Assembly (NCBI GenBank): GCA_911728455.2
Contig: OU452229.1
Location: 17,736,754-17,800,753, forward strand
Source of the DNA: Marthasterias glacialis
Lineage: Eukaryota > Echinodermata > Asteroidea > Forcipulatida > Asteriidae
Length of the DNA: 64,000 bases
Reading direction: 5' to 3'
The position numbers and the translations under genes are program-made. This document shows, piece after piece, positions 56,501-60,200 of the stretch. Under the pieces are notes generated by a model. That model saw nothing but the letters and a program-made list of their open reading frames with translations, was not told the origin of the DNA and searched no databases. Positions within the stretch are counted from its first letter, which is position 1. Each line of letters starts with the position of its first letter.

Positions 56501-56844
56501 TCTTAGACGAGCCGAGTAAAGAGGATGTGAGTGGTGTCAACTTGGATCCAAGAAGGAGGCGGTTACTCTGAAGGCTGAGAGATTCTTGCTTCAGATTGAC
56601 GGAGACTGGCTTGATGCTGGTGTAGGACCCCAAGGCATTCTTATCCTTAGAGGGGGCTCTCCTTGGTCCAATCTCTGCAGATTTGGTGTTGCTTGTTGAC
56701 TGCAGAAGAGGATTAACTAATGAAGTAGAGAGCATCTTAGGGCCGGAGGTGAGGCTACCTAAGCTGGTCTGTTTTGATGATGTAAGAAGGGGGTTGTCTA
56801 GACGTGTCTTCAGTTCAGGCTTCATGATGTCTCAAAGTCAAATC
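14409..56844 (-). CDS. TEP1: TEP1 gene: telomerase/vault RNP scaffold protein, 48 coding exons, 2671 aa
   Basis: TEP1 binds telomerase RNA and vault RNA and is a structural part of the vault particle in mammals. The 48 coding exons, listed separately, total 8016 nt with all phases matching. Predicted 2671 aa against about 2627 in human. Order seen: Ser/Lys-rich N-terminus (1-237), TROVE (about 250-590), Arg-Gly-rich linker (about 595-634), vWA-like domain (about 640-830), DUF4062 (about 900-1040), NACHT (about 1118-1346) with Walker [10 protein letters not shown] and Walker [11 protein letters not shown], helical segment to about 1680, then WD40 repeats to the end. The coding start is ATG at 56825; a TGA lies in frame 9 nt upstream, and an acceptor ATTCAG precedes the exon at 56845, so the first exon is non-coding. 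Symmetric exons could still be missed; domain identity is by eye. Confidence 0.96.
14656..15346. mobile_element. Nested palindromes filling the last TEP1 intron
   Basis: Outer arms 14656-14721 and 15211-15280 are inverted copies (AGTGGAATAAGGGAAAATAT and its mirror). A second palindrome, 14746-15076, lies inside with ends AGCGTTATTTGATGAAGAGC. In addition 15290-15345 is an inverted copy of 14891-14950. Together these make up most of the 819-bp intron. Confidence 0.88.
15372..15476 (-). CDS. TEP1: TEP1 exon 47 (WD40)
   Basis: Residues 2590-2624, [20 protein letters not shown] then [15 protein letters not shown], a complete blade. Acceptor TTTGTAG, donor CAG/GTAAAA, phase 0 both ends. Confidence 0.95.
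15763..15993 (-). CDS. TEP1: TEP1 exon 46
   Basis: Residues about 2513-2589, including [13 protein letters not shown] and [15 protein letters not shown]. Two acceptors 3 nt apart (GTTAG at 15994-15995, GGAG at 15991-15992) could be used; the first is preferred. Donor AAG/GTAGGT. Confidence 0.88.
16204..16309 (-). CDS. TEP1: TEP1 exon 45 (WD40)
   Basis: Residues 2477-2512, [20 protein letters not shown] onward to IQHFRNL. Acceptor CTCCTAG, donor TTG/GTAAGA. Confidence 0.92.
16460..17184. mobile_element. MITE-like element, TTAACCAGTT family, copy B (best preserved)
   Basis: About 725 bp in intron 44. Ends TTAACCAGTTAACGCC and GGCGTTAACTGGTTAA are inverted repeats of 16 bp. The interior at about 16905-17050 holds a second short palindromic repeat (CTTAAGATGA... 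family) found also near 52310 and 61215, so this copy looks interrupted. Confidence 0.85.
17214..17369 (-). CDS. TEP1: TEP1 exon 44 (WD40)
   Basis: Residues 2425-2476, [20 protein letters not shown] then [20 protein letters not shown]. Acceptor CTTACAG, donor AG/GTATTA in phase 2. Confidence 0.93.
17568..17700. mobile_element. Palindromic MITE, GGGGTGAATTTCACAAA family, full copy
   Basis: The ends GGGGTGAATTTCACAAA and TTTGTGAAATCCACCCC are inverted; the interior carries inverted blocks of TCCTAACTTAGGACT type. A shorter copy with a central deletion lies at 50381-50478. Confidence 0.9.
17870..18035. repeat. Purine-rich minisatellite (GGGGAGTTGCAAAG type)
   Basis: Irregular GGAG-rich repeats with a recurring GGGGAGTTGCAAAG motif of about 21 bp in TEP1 intron 43. 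Low-complexity; no coding signal. Confidence 0.7.
18130..18260 (-). CDS. TEP1: TEP1 exon 43 (WD40)
   Basis: Residues 2382-2424, [20 protein letters not shown] then [12 protein letters not shown]. Acceptor GTTGTCAG, donor ACA/GTGAGT in phase 2. Confidence 0.94.
18582..18605. repeat. Poly-G run
   Basis: An uninterrupted run of about 24 G in TEP1 intron 42. Similar long G or C runs occur at 26468, 28631 and 63925. Confidence 0.9.
18711..19310. mobile_element. MITE-like element, TTAACCAGTT family, copy C
   Basis: Shares AGAAGAGGATTAAG, CTCAGTGGAGGTAAGTCAG and the end GGCGGCAACTGGTTAA with copies A and B. In TEP1 intron 42. Confidence 0.8.
19384..19465 (-). CDS. TEP1: TEP1 exon 42 (WD40)
   Basis: Residues 2354-2381, [20 protein letters not shown] then RVVFSNK. 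Acceptor TTTTTAAG, donor AAG/GTGCGA. Confidence 0.92.
20241..21068. repeat. 18-bp minisatellite, 46 units
   Basis: Forty-six tandem copies of CTTCTGAAGTATGAGACC occupy exactly 828 bp inside TEP1 intron 41. Variation is slight (GAGAAC, TTTCTG). As the unit length is a multiple of three, long open frames run through it on both strands (repeating LKYETL and QKGLIL); these are by-products, not evidence of a gene. Confidence 0.97.
21259..21350 (-). CDS. TEP1: TEP1 exon 41 (WD40)
   Basis: Residues 2324-2353, [20 protein letters not shown] then [10 protein letters not shown]. Acceptor TTAATAG, donor AG/GTAAAC in phase 2. Confidence 0.93.
21464..21907. mobile_element. MITE with TCCATTAAGCCCYGC ends, copy 1
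   Basis: About 444 bp with inverted ends AGACCGATCCATTAAGCCC and GGGCTTAATGGATCGATCT. It is highly similar along its length to 51411-51843, including TTTGGACTCAAGGCACTGCT. A terminal fragment is at 61085-61133. In TEP1 intron 40. Confidence 0.93.
22117..22236 (-). CDS. TEP1: TEP1 exon 40 (WD40)
   Basis: Residues 2284-2323, [20 protein letters not shown] then [12 protein letters not shown], a textbook GH...WD-type blade. Acceptor TTTTGTAG, donor AAG/GTGAGA. Confidence 0.96.
22398..22879. mobile_element. MITE-like element with long imperfect inverted ends
   Basis: TAAAGAGGGGCT at the left mirrors AGGCCCTCTTTA at the right, and GATAGAGTCCTTATGAAA recurs inverted inside both ends, giving arms of about 70 bp. 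No coding capacity. In TEP1 intron 39. Confidence 0.85.
22953..23140 (-). CDS. TEP1: TEP1 exon 39 (WD40)
   Basis: Residues 2221-2283, [18 protein letters not shown] to [15 protein letters not shown]. Acceptor ATTGCACAG, donor CAG/GTAGAT. Confidence 0.93.
23762..23900 (-). CDS. TEP1: TEP1 exon 38 (WD40)
   Basis: Residues 2175-2220, [20 protein letters not shown] to FVSAKQAQ. Acceptor TATCACAG, donor G/GTAGGA in phase 1. Confidence 0.95.
23984..24147. mobile_element. Short foldback repeat, GGCGGCTACGG family, copy 3
   Basis: TGGCTGCGGCTGTGGCTGCG on the left pairs with CCGTAGCCGTAGCCGTAGCC on the right, with the same centre (GTTGCTAAGGGTGTTGCT) as the copy at 4405. The arms contain an expanded 6-bp GGCTGC/GCCGTA motif. 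Confidence 0.85.
24200..24307 (-). CDS. TEP1: TEP1 exon 37 (WD40)
   Basis: Residues 2139-2174, [20 protein letters not shown] then [14 protein letters not shown]. Acceptor CACTAG, donor AGT/GTGAGT. Confidence 0.96.
24939..25067 (-). CDS. TEP1: TEP1 exon 36 (WD40)
   Basis: Residues 2096-2138, [20 protein letters not shown] to [17 protein letters not shown]. Acceptor CTTCCACAG, donor CTG/GTAAGA. Confidence 0.95.
25472..25574 (-). CDS. TEP1: TEP1 exon 35 (WD40)
   Basis: Residues 2061-2095, [20 protein letters not shown] to [10 protein letters not shown]. Acceptor TCTTCCAG, donor ATG/GTAAAA. Confidence 0.93.
25914..26080 (-). CDS. TEP1: TEP1 exon 34 (WD40)
   Basis: Residues 2006-2060, [20 protein letters not shown] to [20 protein letters not shown]. 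Acceptor TACTCCAG, donor AC/GTGAGT in phase 2. Confidence 0.95.
26918..27181 (-). CDS. TEP1: TEP1 exon 33 (two WD40 blades)
   Basis: Residues 1918-2005, [20 protein letters not shown] to AGWLTGHVE, with [20 protein letters not shown] in the middle. Acceptor GAATTAG, donor GAG/GTGAGT. Confidence 0.96.
27409..27838. mobile_element. MITE-like element with about 38-bp inverted ends
   Basis: TGAGTAGCTCGTTCATGGTG at the left mirrors GTGAACGAGCTGCTCA at the right, and GTTTACACCGCAGCAGCT mirrors AGCTGCGGTGGTGTAAA. TTAAT flanks both sides (27404-27408 and 27839-27843), a likely target duplication. In TEP1 intron 32. Confidence 0.88.
28084..28182 (-). CDS. TEP1: TEP1 exon 32 (WD40)
   Basis: Residues 1885-1917, [20 protein letters not shown] then [13 protein letters not shown]. 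Acceptor CTGTGCAG, donor AAG/GTAAGA. Confidence 0.95.
28305..28815. mobile_element. MITE-like element, TTAACCAGTT family, copy D (inverted)
   Basis: Carries the family's internal blocks in opposite orientation, for example TAATCCTCTTCTTGGAACAA and ACCTCCATTGAGCC, and a poly-C run at 28631-28652 that matches the GCGGGGG site of other copies. The ends are eroded. In TEP1 intron 31. Confidence 0.8.
29012..29131 (-). CDS. TEP1: TEP1 exon 31 (WD40)
   Basis: Residues 1845-1884, [20 protein letters not shown] then [14 protein letters not shown], a complete canonical blade in one exon. Acceptor ATGTTCAG, donor CAG/GTATAT. Confidence 0.97.
29736..29991 (-). CDS. TEP1: TEP1 exon 30 (two WD40 blades)
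   Basis: Residues 1759-1844: [49 protein letters not shown] then [14 protein letters not shown]. Acceptor CTTATAAG, donor GGG/GTGAGC. Confidence 0.96.
30484..30608 (-). CDS. TEP1: TEP1 exon 29 (WD40)
   Basis: Residues 1718-1758, [20 protein letters not shown] then [19 protein letters not shown]. Acceptor GAAACAG, donor AG/GTAAGA in phase 2. Confidence 0.95.
31073..31168 (-). CDS. TEP1: TEP1 exon 28 (first clear WD40 blade)
   Basis: Residues 1686-1717, [20 protein letters not shown] then [12 protein letters not shown]. Acceptor TTCCAG, donor AAG/GTGAGA. Confidence 0.95.
31640..31812 (-). repeat. Leu/Ser-tRNA-derived SINE (5' part)
   Basis: On the minus strand: TGTCATGGCCGAGCGGTCTA, B box GGTTCGAATCC, then body through TACCTGCGAGGG. 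Same family as 35448 and 39292 on the plus strand. In TEP1 intron 27. Confidence 0.8.
31836..32057 (-). CDS. TEP1: TEP1 exon 27
   Basis: Residues 1612-1685, [20 protein letters not shown] then [15 protein letters not shown], a segment conserved in TEP1 just before the WD40 region. Acceptor TTTTGCAG, donor CAG/GTGGGT. Confidence 0.95.
32755..32996. repeat. GAT/AAT-rich imperfect array
   Basis: About 240 bp of variable GATAAT/GATATT repeats beginning 26 bp from the donor of exon 26 (on the intron side). Open frames on both strands here (I/M/N-rich) are low-complexity artefacts. Confidence 0.9.
33022..33302 (-). CDS. TEP1: TEP1 exon 26
   Basis: Residues 1518-1611, [20 protein letters not shown] to KFLAKPQVQ, including [20 protein letters not shown]. 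Acceptor AATGAAG chosen because it restores phase with exon 25; donor CAG/GTGGGT. Confidence 0.92.
33410..34000. repeat. Interspersed repeat with CACACAAACTGG/GCATTG block, copy 1
   Basis: The block around 33420-33500 (CACGCCCAGTCCACACAAACTGG ... AAGCCCACAG) matches, inverted, 23335-23400 and 38845-38885. Short inverted repeats of TACAAAGTGTGGACAT type lie inside near 33595-33625. Boundaries are not resolved. Confidence 0.5.
34028..34137 (-). CDS. TEP1: TEP1 exon 25
   Basis: Residues 1481-1517, [20 protein letters not shown] then [13 protein letters not shown]. Acceptor CTACTGCAG, donor G/GTAAGA in phase 1. Confidence 0.93.
34371..34548 (-). CDS. TEP1: TEP1 exon 24
   Basis: Residues 1422-1480, [20 protein letters not shown] to [14 protein letters not shown], the helical segment after NACHT. 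Acceptor CTCGAAG, donor AG/GTGAGA in phase 2. Confidence 0.92.
35196..35328 (-). CDS. TEP1: TEP1 exon 23
   Basis: Residues 1378-1421, [20 protein letters not shown] then [11 protein letters not shown]. Acceptor TTTCAG, donor G/GTGAGA in phase 1. Confidence 0.94.
35448..35700 (+). repeat. Leu/Ser-tRNA-derived SINE
   Basis: CCGAGCGGTCTAGTGCACCG, B box GGTTCGAATCC, then CACGTGTGTCCTTAAGCAAG and the body TTGCTTCTCTTCACCCAGGG shared with 31640 and 39292. In TEP1 intron 22. Confidence 0.85.
35805..35897 (-). CDS. TEP1: TEP1 exon 22
   Basis: Residues 1347-1377, [20 protein letters not shown] then [11 protein letters not shown]. Acceptor TCACCAG, donor CAA/GTATGT. Confidence 0.95.
36642..36818 (-). 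CDS. TEP1: TEP1 exon 21 (NACHT end)
   Basis: Residues 1288-1346, [20 protein letters not shown] to [10 protein letters not shown]. The VMFVVST strand fits the sensor position of NACHT. Acceptor TCCCAG, donor CAG/GTAATA. Confidence 0.94.
37177..37327 (-). CDS. TEP1: TEP1 exon 20 (NACHT Walker B)
   Basis: Residues 1237-1287, including [30 protein letters not shown] is a Walker B motif. Acceptor TTTCCAG, donor AAG/GTAGAG. Confidence 0.95.
38090..38265 (-). CDS. TEP1: TEP1 exon 19 (NACHT)
   Basis: Residues 1179-1236, [20 protein letters not shown] to LLVPEDF, including [20 protein letters not shown]. Acceptor ATTTCAG, donor AA/GTAAGT in phase 2. Confidence 0.94.
38938..39120 (-). CDS. TEP1: TEP1 exon 18 (NACHT Walker A)
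   Basis: Residues 1118-1178, [20 protein letters not shown] to [24 protein letters not shown] is an intact P-loop, so nucleotide binding is expected. Acceptor TCCTCAG, donor ATG/GTGAGT. Confidence 0.97.
39292..39560 (+). repeat. Leu/Ser-tRNA-derived SINE
   Basis: GCGAGTGGTCTGGTGCAATG, B box GGTTCGAGTCC, then TCACTTGTGTCCTTAAACAA and TTGCTTCTCTTAACCCGGGT. In TEP1 intron 17, next to MITE copy E. Confidence 0.85.
39597..40019. mobile_element. MITE-like element, TTAACCAGTT family, copy E (partial)
   Basis: Contains TTGTTCCAATAAGAGGATAA, CTCAATGGAGGTAAGTCAGG and the end CAACGGCAACTGGTTAA. The left end is missing. Confidence 0.8.
40218..40338 (-). CDS. TEP1: TEP1 exon 17
   Basis: Residues 1077-1117, [20 protein letters not shown] then [12 protein letters not shown], the conserved bridge before NACHT. 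Acceptor TCTTCAG, donor GAG/GTAGGT. Confidence 0.95.
40895..41008 (-). CDS. TEP1: TEP1 exon 16
   Basis: Residues about 1039-1076, [20 protein letters not shown] then [13 protein letters not shown]. Acceptor ATTTTCAG, donor GG/GTAAGT in phase 2. Confidence 0.93.
41663..41905 (-). CDS. TEP1: TEP1 exon 15 (DUF4062)
   Basis: Residues about 958-1038, [20 protein letters not shown] then DRYGYCP and [12 protein letters not shown]. Second half of the DUF4062 fold. Acceptor CCCCAG, donor AA/GTACGT in phase 2. Confidence 0.96.
42155..42345. repeat. Interspersed repeat, copy 2 (partner near 5990)
   Basis: GTGCCATGCTCACC, AAGTCAATAG, GTTGCCTA and ACATTGACTTCCAAAATGGC match the order of blocks at 5990-6150. 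In TEP1 intron 14. Confidence 0.6.
42795..42971 (-). CDS. TEP1: TEP1 exon 14 (DUF4062)
   Basis: Residues about 899-957, [20 protein letters not shown] to [14 protein letters not shown], the diagnostic start of the TEP1/NPHP3-type DUF4062. Acceptor ATTCCAG, donor AG/GTGTGC in phase 2. Confidence 0.97.
43162..43238 (-). CDS. TEP1: TEP1 exon 13 (linker)
   Basis: Residues 874-898, [20 protein letters not shown] then AAPLH, a Pro/Ala-rich linker. Another frame of the same DNA looks open, but only this frame joins both neighbours in phase. Acceptor TTTTTTAG, donor AG/GTCAGA. Confidence 0.85.
43917..44061 (-). CDS. TEP1: TEP1 exon 12
   Basis: Residues 825-873, [20 protein letters not shown] then [20 protein letters not shown], the segment that follows the vWA-like domain in TEP1. 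Acceptor TTCTTACAG, donor CAG/GTATGT. Confidence 0.95.
44320..44425 (-). repeat. Leu/Ser-tRNA-derived SINE (minus)
   Basis: Minus-strand CGTGGTTGAGCAGTAAGTAG, B box GGTTCGAATCC and CACTTGTGTCCTTGAGATAG. It lies head-to-head with the plus-strand copy at 44706. Confidence 0.8.
44706..45025 (+). repeat. Full-length Leu/Ser-tRNA-derived SINE
   Basis: GCGGCCGAGCGGTCTAGTTC, B box GGTTCGAGTCC, then GACACTTGTGTCTTTGACCA and the tail CTTATAAACCCTTATTAGGT followed by GCTATATAAATA. About 320 bp. Body fragments of the same family lie at 21170, 25130, 34675 and 44460. Confidence 0.87.
45139..45380 (-). CDS. TEP1: TEP1 exon 11 (vWA-like)
   Basis: Residues 745-824, [20 protein letters not shown] to [17 protein letters not shown], with [21 protein letters not shown]-terminal half of the vWA-like fold. 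Acceptor ATTTCAG, donor AG/GTAAGA in phase 2. Confidence 0.95.
45426..45818. mobile_element. MITE-like element, TTAACCAGTT family, copy F (partial)
   Basis: TTTTGTTCCAAGAAGAGTAC, CGGCTCAATGGAG, TTTCTTTGTGCCAACAGTAC and the eroded end CAGCAGGAACTGGTTGAA. In TEP1 intron 10. Confidence 0.78.
45878..46030 (-). CDS. TEP1: TEP1 exon 10 (vWA-like)
   Basis: Residues 694-744, [20 protein letters not shown] to [12 protein letters not shown]. Acceptor TTTTACAG, donor AAG/GTAAAT. Confidence 0.95.
46425..46690. mobile_element. MITE-like repeat with TTTCATAAAGCT / AGCTTTATGAAA arms
   Basis: Inverted halves: TTTCATAAAGCTGAGTACCG with GTAAGCACGGGTAA on the left, and CTTACCGGTAAAGAGCTTTA with TGAAATTGGGCCC on the right. 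Related halves (AATTGGGCC, CTTAAGCA/TGCTTAAG) occur near 14240, 21915, 31380, 36905 and 60740. Confidence 0.7.
46800..46925. mobile_element. Short foldback repeat, GGCGGCTACGG family, copy 4
   Basis: CAGCCAAAGCCATAGCCACA and GCTGCCAATTCGGACACAGC match the right arm of the copies at 4405 and 23984; the left arm is diverged. Confidence 0.65.
46970..47125 (+). repeat. tRNA-derived SINE, second family
   Basis: GTTGGCGTGGTGGTATCTTT, B box-like AGTTCGATTCCC, then TGGATTGAGTTTTTCAGTCC and TACCTGATTGCGTGG. The matching 3' part at 42345-42440 (GGTTCGAATCCC, GGTTTTCAATCCCTACCCGA) is another copy. Confidence 0.7.
47298..47472 (-). CDS. TEP1: TEP1 exon 9 (start of vWA-like domain)
   Basis: Residues about 635-693, [20 protein letters not shown] then [18 protein letters not shown]. 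The first strand carries D-V-G-P-K where a classical metal site would need D-x-S-x-S, so metal binding looks lost. Acceptor TTTGAAG, donor AAG/GTTTGT. Confidence 0.92.
48425..48555. mobile_element. Palindromic MITE, 131 bp
   Basis: CAATTGTTGCACGCTGTGTG then ATGGGGTCC mirrors GGACCCCATCACAGCATGCA then ACAATTG; a second inner palindrome pairs GGGGCAAATGGCACC with GGTGCCATTTGCCCC. In TEP1 intron 8. Confidence 0.92.
48862..49003 (-). CDS. TEP1: TEP1 exon 8, Arg-Gly-rich linker
   Basis: Residues 588-634, [20 protein letters not shown] followed by more RG pairs and a basic tail ending NRRPGKPK. About eleven RG dipeptides lie between residues about 599 and 624. Acceptor TTTTACAAG, donor AA/GTAAGT in phase 2. 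Both neighbours join in phase, so the exon is probably real, but RG sequence could also be a GC-rich repeat read through. Confidence 0.85.
50381..50478. mobile_element. Palindromic MITE, GGGGTGAATTTCACAAA family, short copy
   Basis: Same ends as 17568-17700 (GGGGTGGATTTCACAAAG and CTTTGTGAAATCCACACC) but about 35 bp shorter, lacking part of the centre. Confidence 0.9.
50530..50736 (-). CDS. TEP1: TEP1 exon 7 (TROVE end)
   Basis: Residues 519-587, [20 protein letters not shown] to [20 protein letters not shown]. Highly conserved TROVE block. Acceptor AATTATAG, donor A/GTGAGT in phase 1. Confidence 0.97.
50930..51225 (+). mobile_element. LINE 3' end (L2/CR1-like)
   Basis: CGGCTCTGGAACAGCTTACC reads AALEQLT/RLWNSLP-type in shifted frames, followed by GGCAACTTAAAACATATCTT and CAGGCCTTTTCATT (a typical F-K-T-x-L-F-x-Q-A-F end). 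The 3' tail GCGCCTTATAAATGCTGTG ends in a TTA microsatellite. Frame breaks show it is dead. Confidence 0.75.
51411..51843. mobile_element. MITE with TCCATTAAGCCCYGC ends, copy 2
   Basis: Ends AGACAGATCCATTAAGCCCC and GGGGCTTAATGGATCAGTCT. Nearly collinear with 21464-21907; differs by small indels. In TEP1 intron 6, ending 64 bp from exon 6. Confidence 0.93.
51908..52065 (-). CDS. TEP1: TEP1 exon 6 (TROVE)
   Basis: Residues 466-518, [20 protein letters not shown] then [20 protein letters not shown]. Acceptor ATTATCAG, donor G/GTCAGA in phase 1. Confidence 0.97.
52631..52922 (-). CDS. TEP1: TEP1 exon 5 (TROVE, with basic then acidic insert)
   Basis: Residues 369-465. Begins [20 protein letters not shown], then a run of about 45 residues dominated by D and E, then [20 protein letters not shown] onward. 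Vertebrate TEP1 also has a basic stretch after YQLAKYN, so the insert site is shared. Acceptor CTTACAG, donor AA/GTTAGA in phase 2. Confidence 0.94.
53361..53457 (-). CDS. TEP1: TEP1 exon 4 (TROVE)
   Basis: Residues 337-368, [20 protein letters not shown] then [12 protein letters not shown]. Acceptor TTCTCGGCAG, donor G/GTAAGA in phase 1. Confidence 0.95.
53500..53655 (+). mobile_element. LINE 3' end fragment
   Basis: Reads [16 protein letters not shown] in one frame, like the end of L2/CR1-type reverse transcriptases, then CCGGCGCTACATAAATTGTA and an ATTGATTGATT tail. A similar tail (GGCGACGCGAATAAATTTGA) lies at 24881-24905. Confidence 0.65.
53955..54116 (-). CDS. TEP1: TEP1 exon 3 (TROVE core)
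   Basis: Residues 283-336, [20 protein letters not shown] then [20 protein letters not shown]. [20 protein letters not shown] is the TROVE hallmark. Acceptor CCTGTAG, donor CTG/GTAAGT. Confidence 0.97.
54365..54450. repeat. About 20-bp tandem repeat (AATCTTATCTCCAAACAATC)
   Basis: Three to four copies in TEP1 intron 2, inside a diverged relative of the TTTCATAAAGC-type palindromic repeats. Confidence 0.75.
54833..54967 (-). CDS. TEP1: TEP1 exon 2
   Basis: Residues 238-282, [20 protein letters not shown] to [14 protein letters not shown] directly precedes the TROVE domain as in other TEP1 proteins. Acceptor GAATCAG, donor AAG/GTTGGT. Confidence 0.94.
56115..56825 (-). CDS. TEP1: TEP1 exon 1 coding part (N-terminus)
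   Basis: Residues 1-237, starting [20 protein letters not shown]. The exon is rich in S, L, K and T without a recognisable fold and ends with an acidic/aromatic stretch ([20 protein letters not shown]). The N-terminal repeats of mammalian TEP1 are not seen. Donor AAG/GTAAAT. The exon continues to an acceptor at 56845, so 56826-56844 is 5' UTR. Confidence 0.93.
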
Positions 56845-57105
56845 CTGAATGATCAAAATATAAAACTAATATAATAACAGAAGTGCTGCTGGATCTCTTC
56901 AGCGAATTTTACAGCAATATAAAAATTTGAATTGAAACAGTGATGAAACATTACAATAAACTAAAACTAAAACTTAAACAGTTTTAAACTAACTTTTTAA
57001 CTCACGCGTATTAAAGCAATTCATTCACATCATGATTTCCGACCATAAACATATTTTGGACACAGCTCAATATTTCTAAACACAGATGAAGAAAGCAGTC
57101 CTTAC

Positions 57106-57200
57106 CCTTTCCCTCAAGCAAGTCAAAACAAAACTTCCGCAACTTGGCTCTATCGGCTCCACCACCACCTCCCCGGTGTGTTTTATGTTTGAGGCTAGGG
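57106..57200 (-). other. Probable non-coding first exon of TEP1
   Basis: A good donor AAAGG/GTAAGG ends at 57106 on the minus strand, about 260 bp upstream of the acceptor at 56845. The right boundary (transcription start) is not determined. An alternative donor AAAA/GTAAGT lies near 57918. Confidence 0.45.
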
Positions 57201-60200
57201 CCTAGGTCTGACGACTAATGTCATGGATGTTACTCAACGTAGATCAGAATATTCTAGTTGATCATCACGACCTCAGCTCCATAATTACACGATAAAAACT
57301 GCTGTCTTTGATATTTGTTTGTAGATATTGCAAGTTGTTGCACCATCACTTCTTCGTTGCCCACACACCCCAAACCAAATGTACACATTCCTCATCAAGG
57401 AAAATCAATCGCATGTACTGCGATTTTACTGTACATAAAATAGAGACAGAAATTCCTATTCCGTCTTCTTAAATACGACGACTGTTCAAACATGTAAATA
57501 ATGTATTTATCTGATGTGTTAATATTTCAACCCATAAAAACTAAACATACTTATTTAAGGCCACACGTCTCTTTTTTTCGTCTCAATTTTATATTGCAAT
57601 GTGTTCATGAAACATTTCCATTTTTAAAAACCCTTTTGTAAATCAAGCCCTACTATTTGCATGCAACAGCCGTTGCAGGCATTAAAGTCTAGATTCCAAG
57701 CACCATTTTTGACTTAGGGATATATAACTCTACGGTTTCACAATGGTAGGTACCAGACTACATTGTCATGTCACACGTCGCAAGCGAGAGTACAGTACAT
57801 GGTCAGTACAGTGCATGCAGCTAACTCAACAAAACTCAAGTAAAACCTACACATGCAAAAAAAGGTAGGTTACTTTCACCTTTTAATTTATACTATAGAG
57901 AAAATTCAGGAACACTTACTTTTGTGTCAGACCCCACAATATTATTTTCCCATCCTGTCATTTTTGTTTAATCAGGGGAATGGCTTTTCCTTGTCTTTGT
58001 GATCGGCATTTTCCCTTTTTTTAAATAAAACTTTAAAATGAAACGCAATAATGACCGATGATTGTCAAAATCTATTACTATTACTAGTATTACTAGTATC
58101 GGTCGTAGGCCTACAGTACTACTACTACTAGTAGTAGTACTACAGTGTAGTCCGTAGTACGTAGTACGTAGTAGTAGTACTAGTACTAGTACTAGTACTA
58201 GTACTAGCACTAGTACAATAGGATGGAATACCCTTTTTCCGCGGTATTTGCTGCATTTTTCGATCAAAATAAAAAATAAATCACCAACCTGTGCAAAGTG
58301 TCCTGTCAACGTTATTATTGCCTGGTTGCTGAAGTATACTATTACTTTCCACTTTGACTTGAAGTTGAACAAAATCCACCAGTTTTCAGATGAAATTCGT
58401 CGAAAACGTCTCAGAAAATGAGCATAGGCGCTGTGTGATTTTGGAGGCGAGTCTCATATATCCGCAGGAAGTTTTTCAATGGTCCGCAAAGCCTTTTCCT
58501 CTACATTAATTGAGCTAAATTCAATCATAATGTGAATTAATTAACTTAAAATGGATAACGATTTTTAATTTCTCACCAGCCGGGCAAGTTTCGCTCTTTT
58601 ACAATTACAAGGCATTTTAATTGTGGAGTACCAAATTTCTGTAGCACACCCCTGCACTCCATTTTGGACTGGTCCGGTACGTCATAAAATTCATATTTAG
58701 CGCAAAATAGTAACCGCGTAAATTGAAAACTGAACTGCACAATTTTGAAAATTGCACGCATTCGCCTCGGCGAGTTTTGTACTTGCACAGGCAAGTCTCT
58801 ATCTTGGGAGATTTTTACTTTATGTTAAAACACACACATTGAGGGCGCCCTTTGCAAAAGTTGTTGAAATTATTTAGTTTTTACCGATCGTCAATTTTCT
58901 GGCCTTATTTCAACGTCAGACAATTTGTTATATTTTTGAGGTGAAAATAAATTCTTTCGATGTAATTTTTTTTTTTCAAGTAAAACGGGATCTGGACACT
59001 GATATTCCGAATGACAGAACAACATTTAAGGTCAAAATTTAAATCATATAGTGGCACTTTTTGCAGCCATGGACAGCGTAAATTTGTCCGGTCTGTAAAA
59101 TAGCGTATATTCCATAAACATTTAAATTTAAAAAATCTCCTCGACATTTCGGATTTGTTCTTTTTACCAGATATGCAGAAGGTTATTGGTTATGGATTCA
59201 TTGAATGAAAGTCGTCCATAGATAACAAATTTGCGCCGCAAAAAATAGTTTTCTTAAACCGCGGAAATATGAGACTTGAATATACTACTAGTAGTATGAC
59301 CAATAATGTCAAAATCTCAAAAAAGGAGTACAGCGCCCCAGTTACTGGGTCTACCAGACATGATACTTTGCTGTTTACAGTGGTTGTGTTATGTTACACA
59401 TTGGCAAGAAATTGTGTAAAACATTTTTGTCCAAAAGTGAAATCAGAACAGATGCATGTTATGTGAGCACAATAACTGTCCGAAGTTGTGTGGTCTGTTC
59501 CCCCACTGAGTCCCTGTGAATTCACTCTCGCTGCGCTACAGAGTTCATGCTTCACTAGCCCCAGTATGTTGTGCATTGGCAAACCAGGCGCCCAATCTTT
59601 CAGGAAAGAGCCACAACACCCCCAACAAATATTACAATATTAAAATCCTAGATTCAAAACAGTTTCTTTGAATTGTTATTATTTTTTATATGTGGACCGA
59701 GTTCCCCCTTTCGAAATAAATCAGTTGAGTTTGTCGATTAAAACATATTGAGATGATGCATTTTGTCAGGGGGTCTTCGTTTCATCGGCGCGCTGTAGCC
59801 CCATGGATACACTGTCCAAGCCACGGTCCGTTACTCAGACTTTAAAAATTTAAATTTTAAGCTGGAAATTCCATAAATAATAATAACTTTTAACATCTAC
59901 GTGTATGTGAATATATGTCCACTGTTGTTACTTACTCATGGATAATCGTTAACAAAAATCATAAATTATTTTTTAAAAAAGGTTAATTTTGTTCAGTAAT
60001 AAACATGTTTATTTAGTTCAGTAATAAACATGTTATAACTGGGAGTACAACCATCTGTCATGATCTTGTGACTTAACTGAGCTAAATTATTTGCTCTGAA
60101 GATATATCACGCGACGTGACCTTTCTAGTCACGTATGAGTCATCATTACCGCCCCAAAATCATCAAACGAGGGTGAAATATCCCTTTAAGAGTTTGAGAA

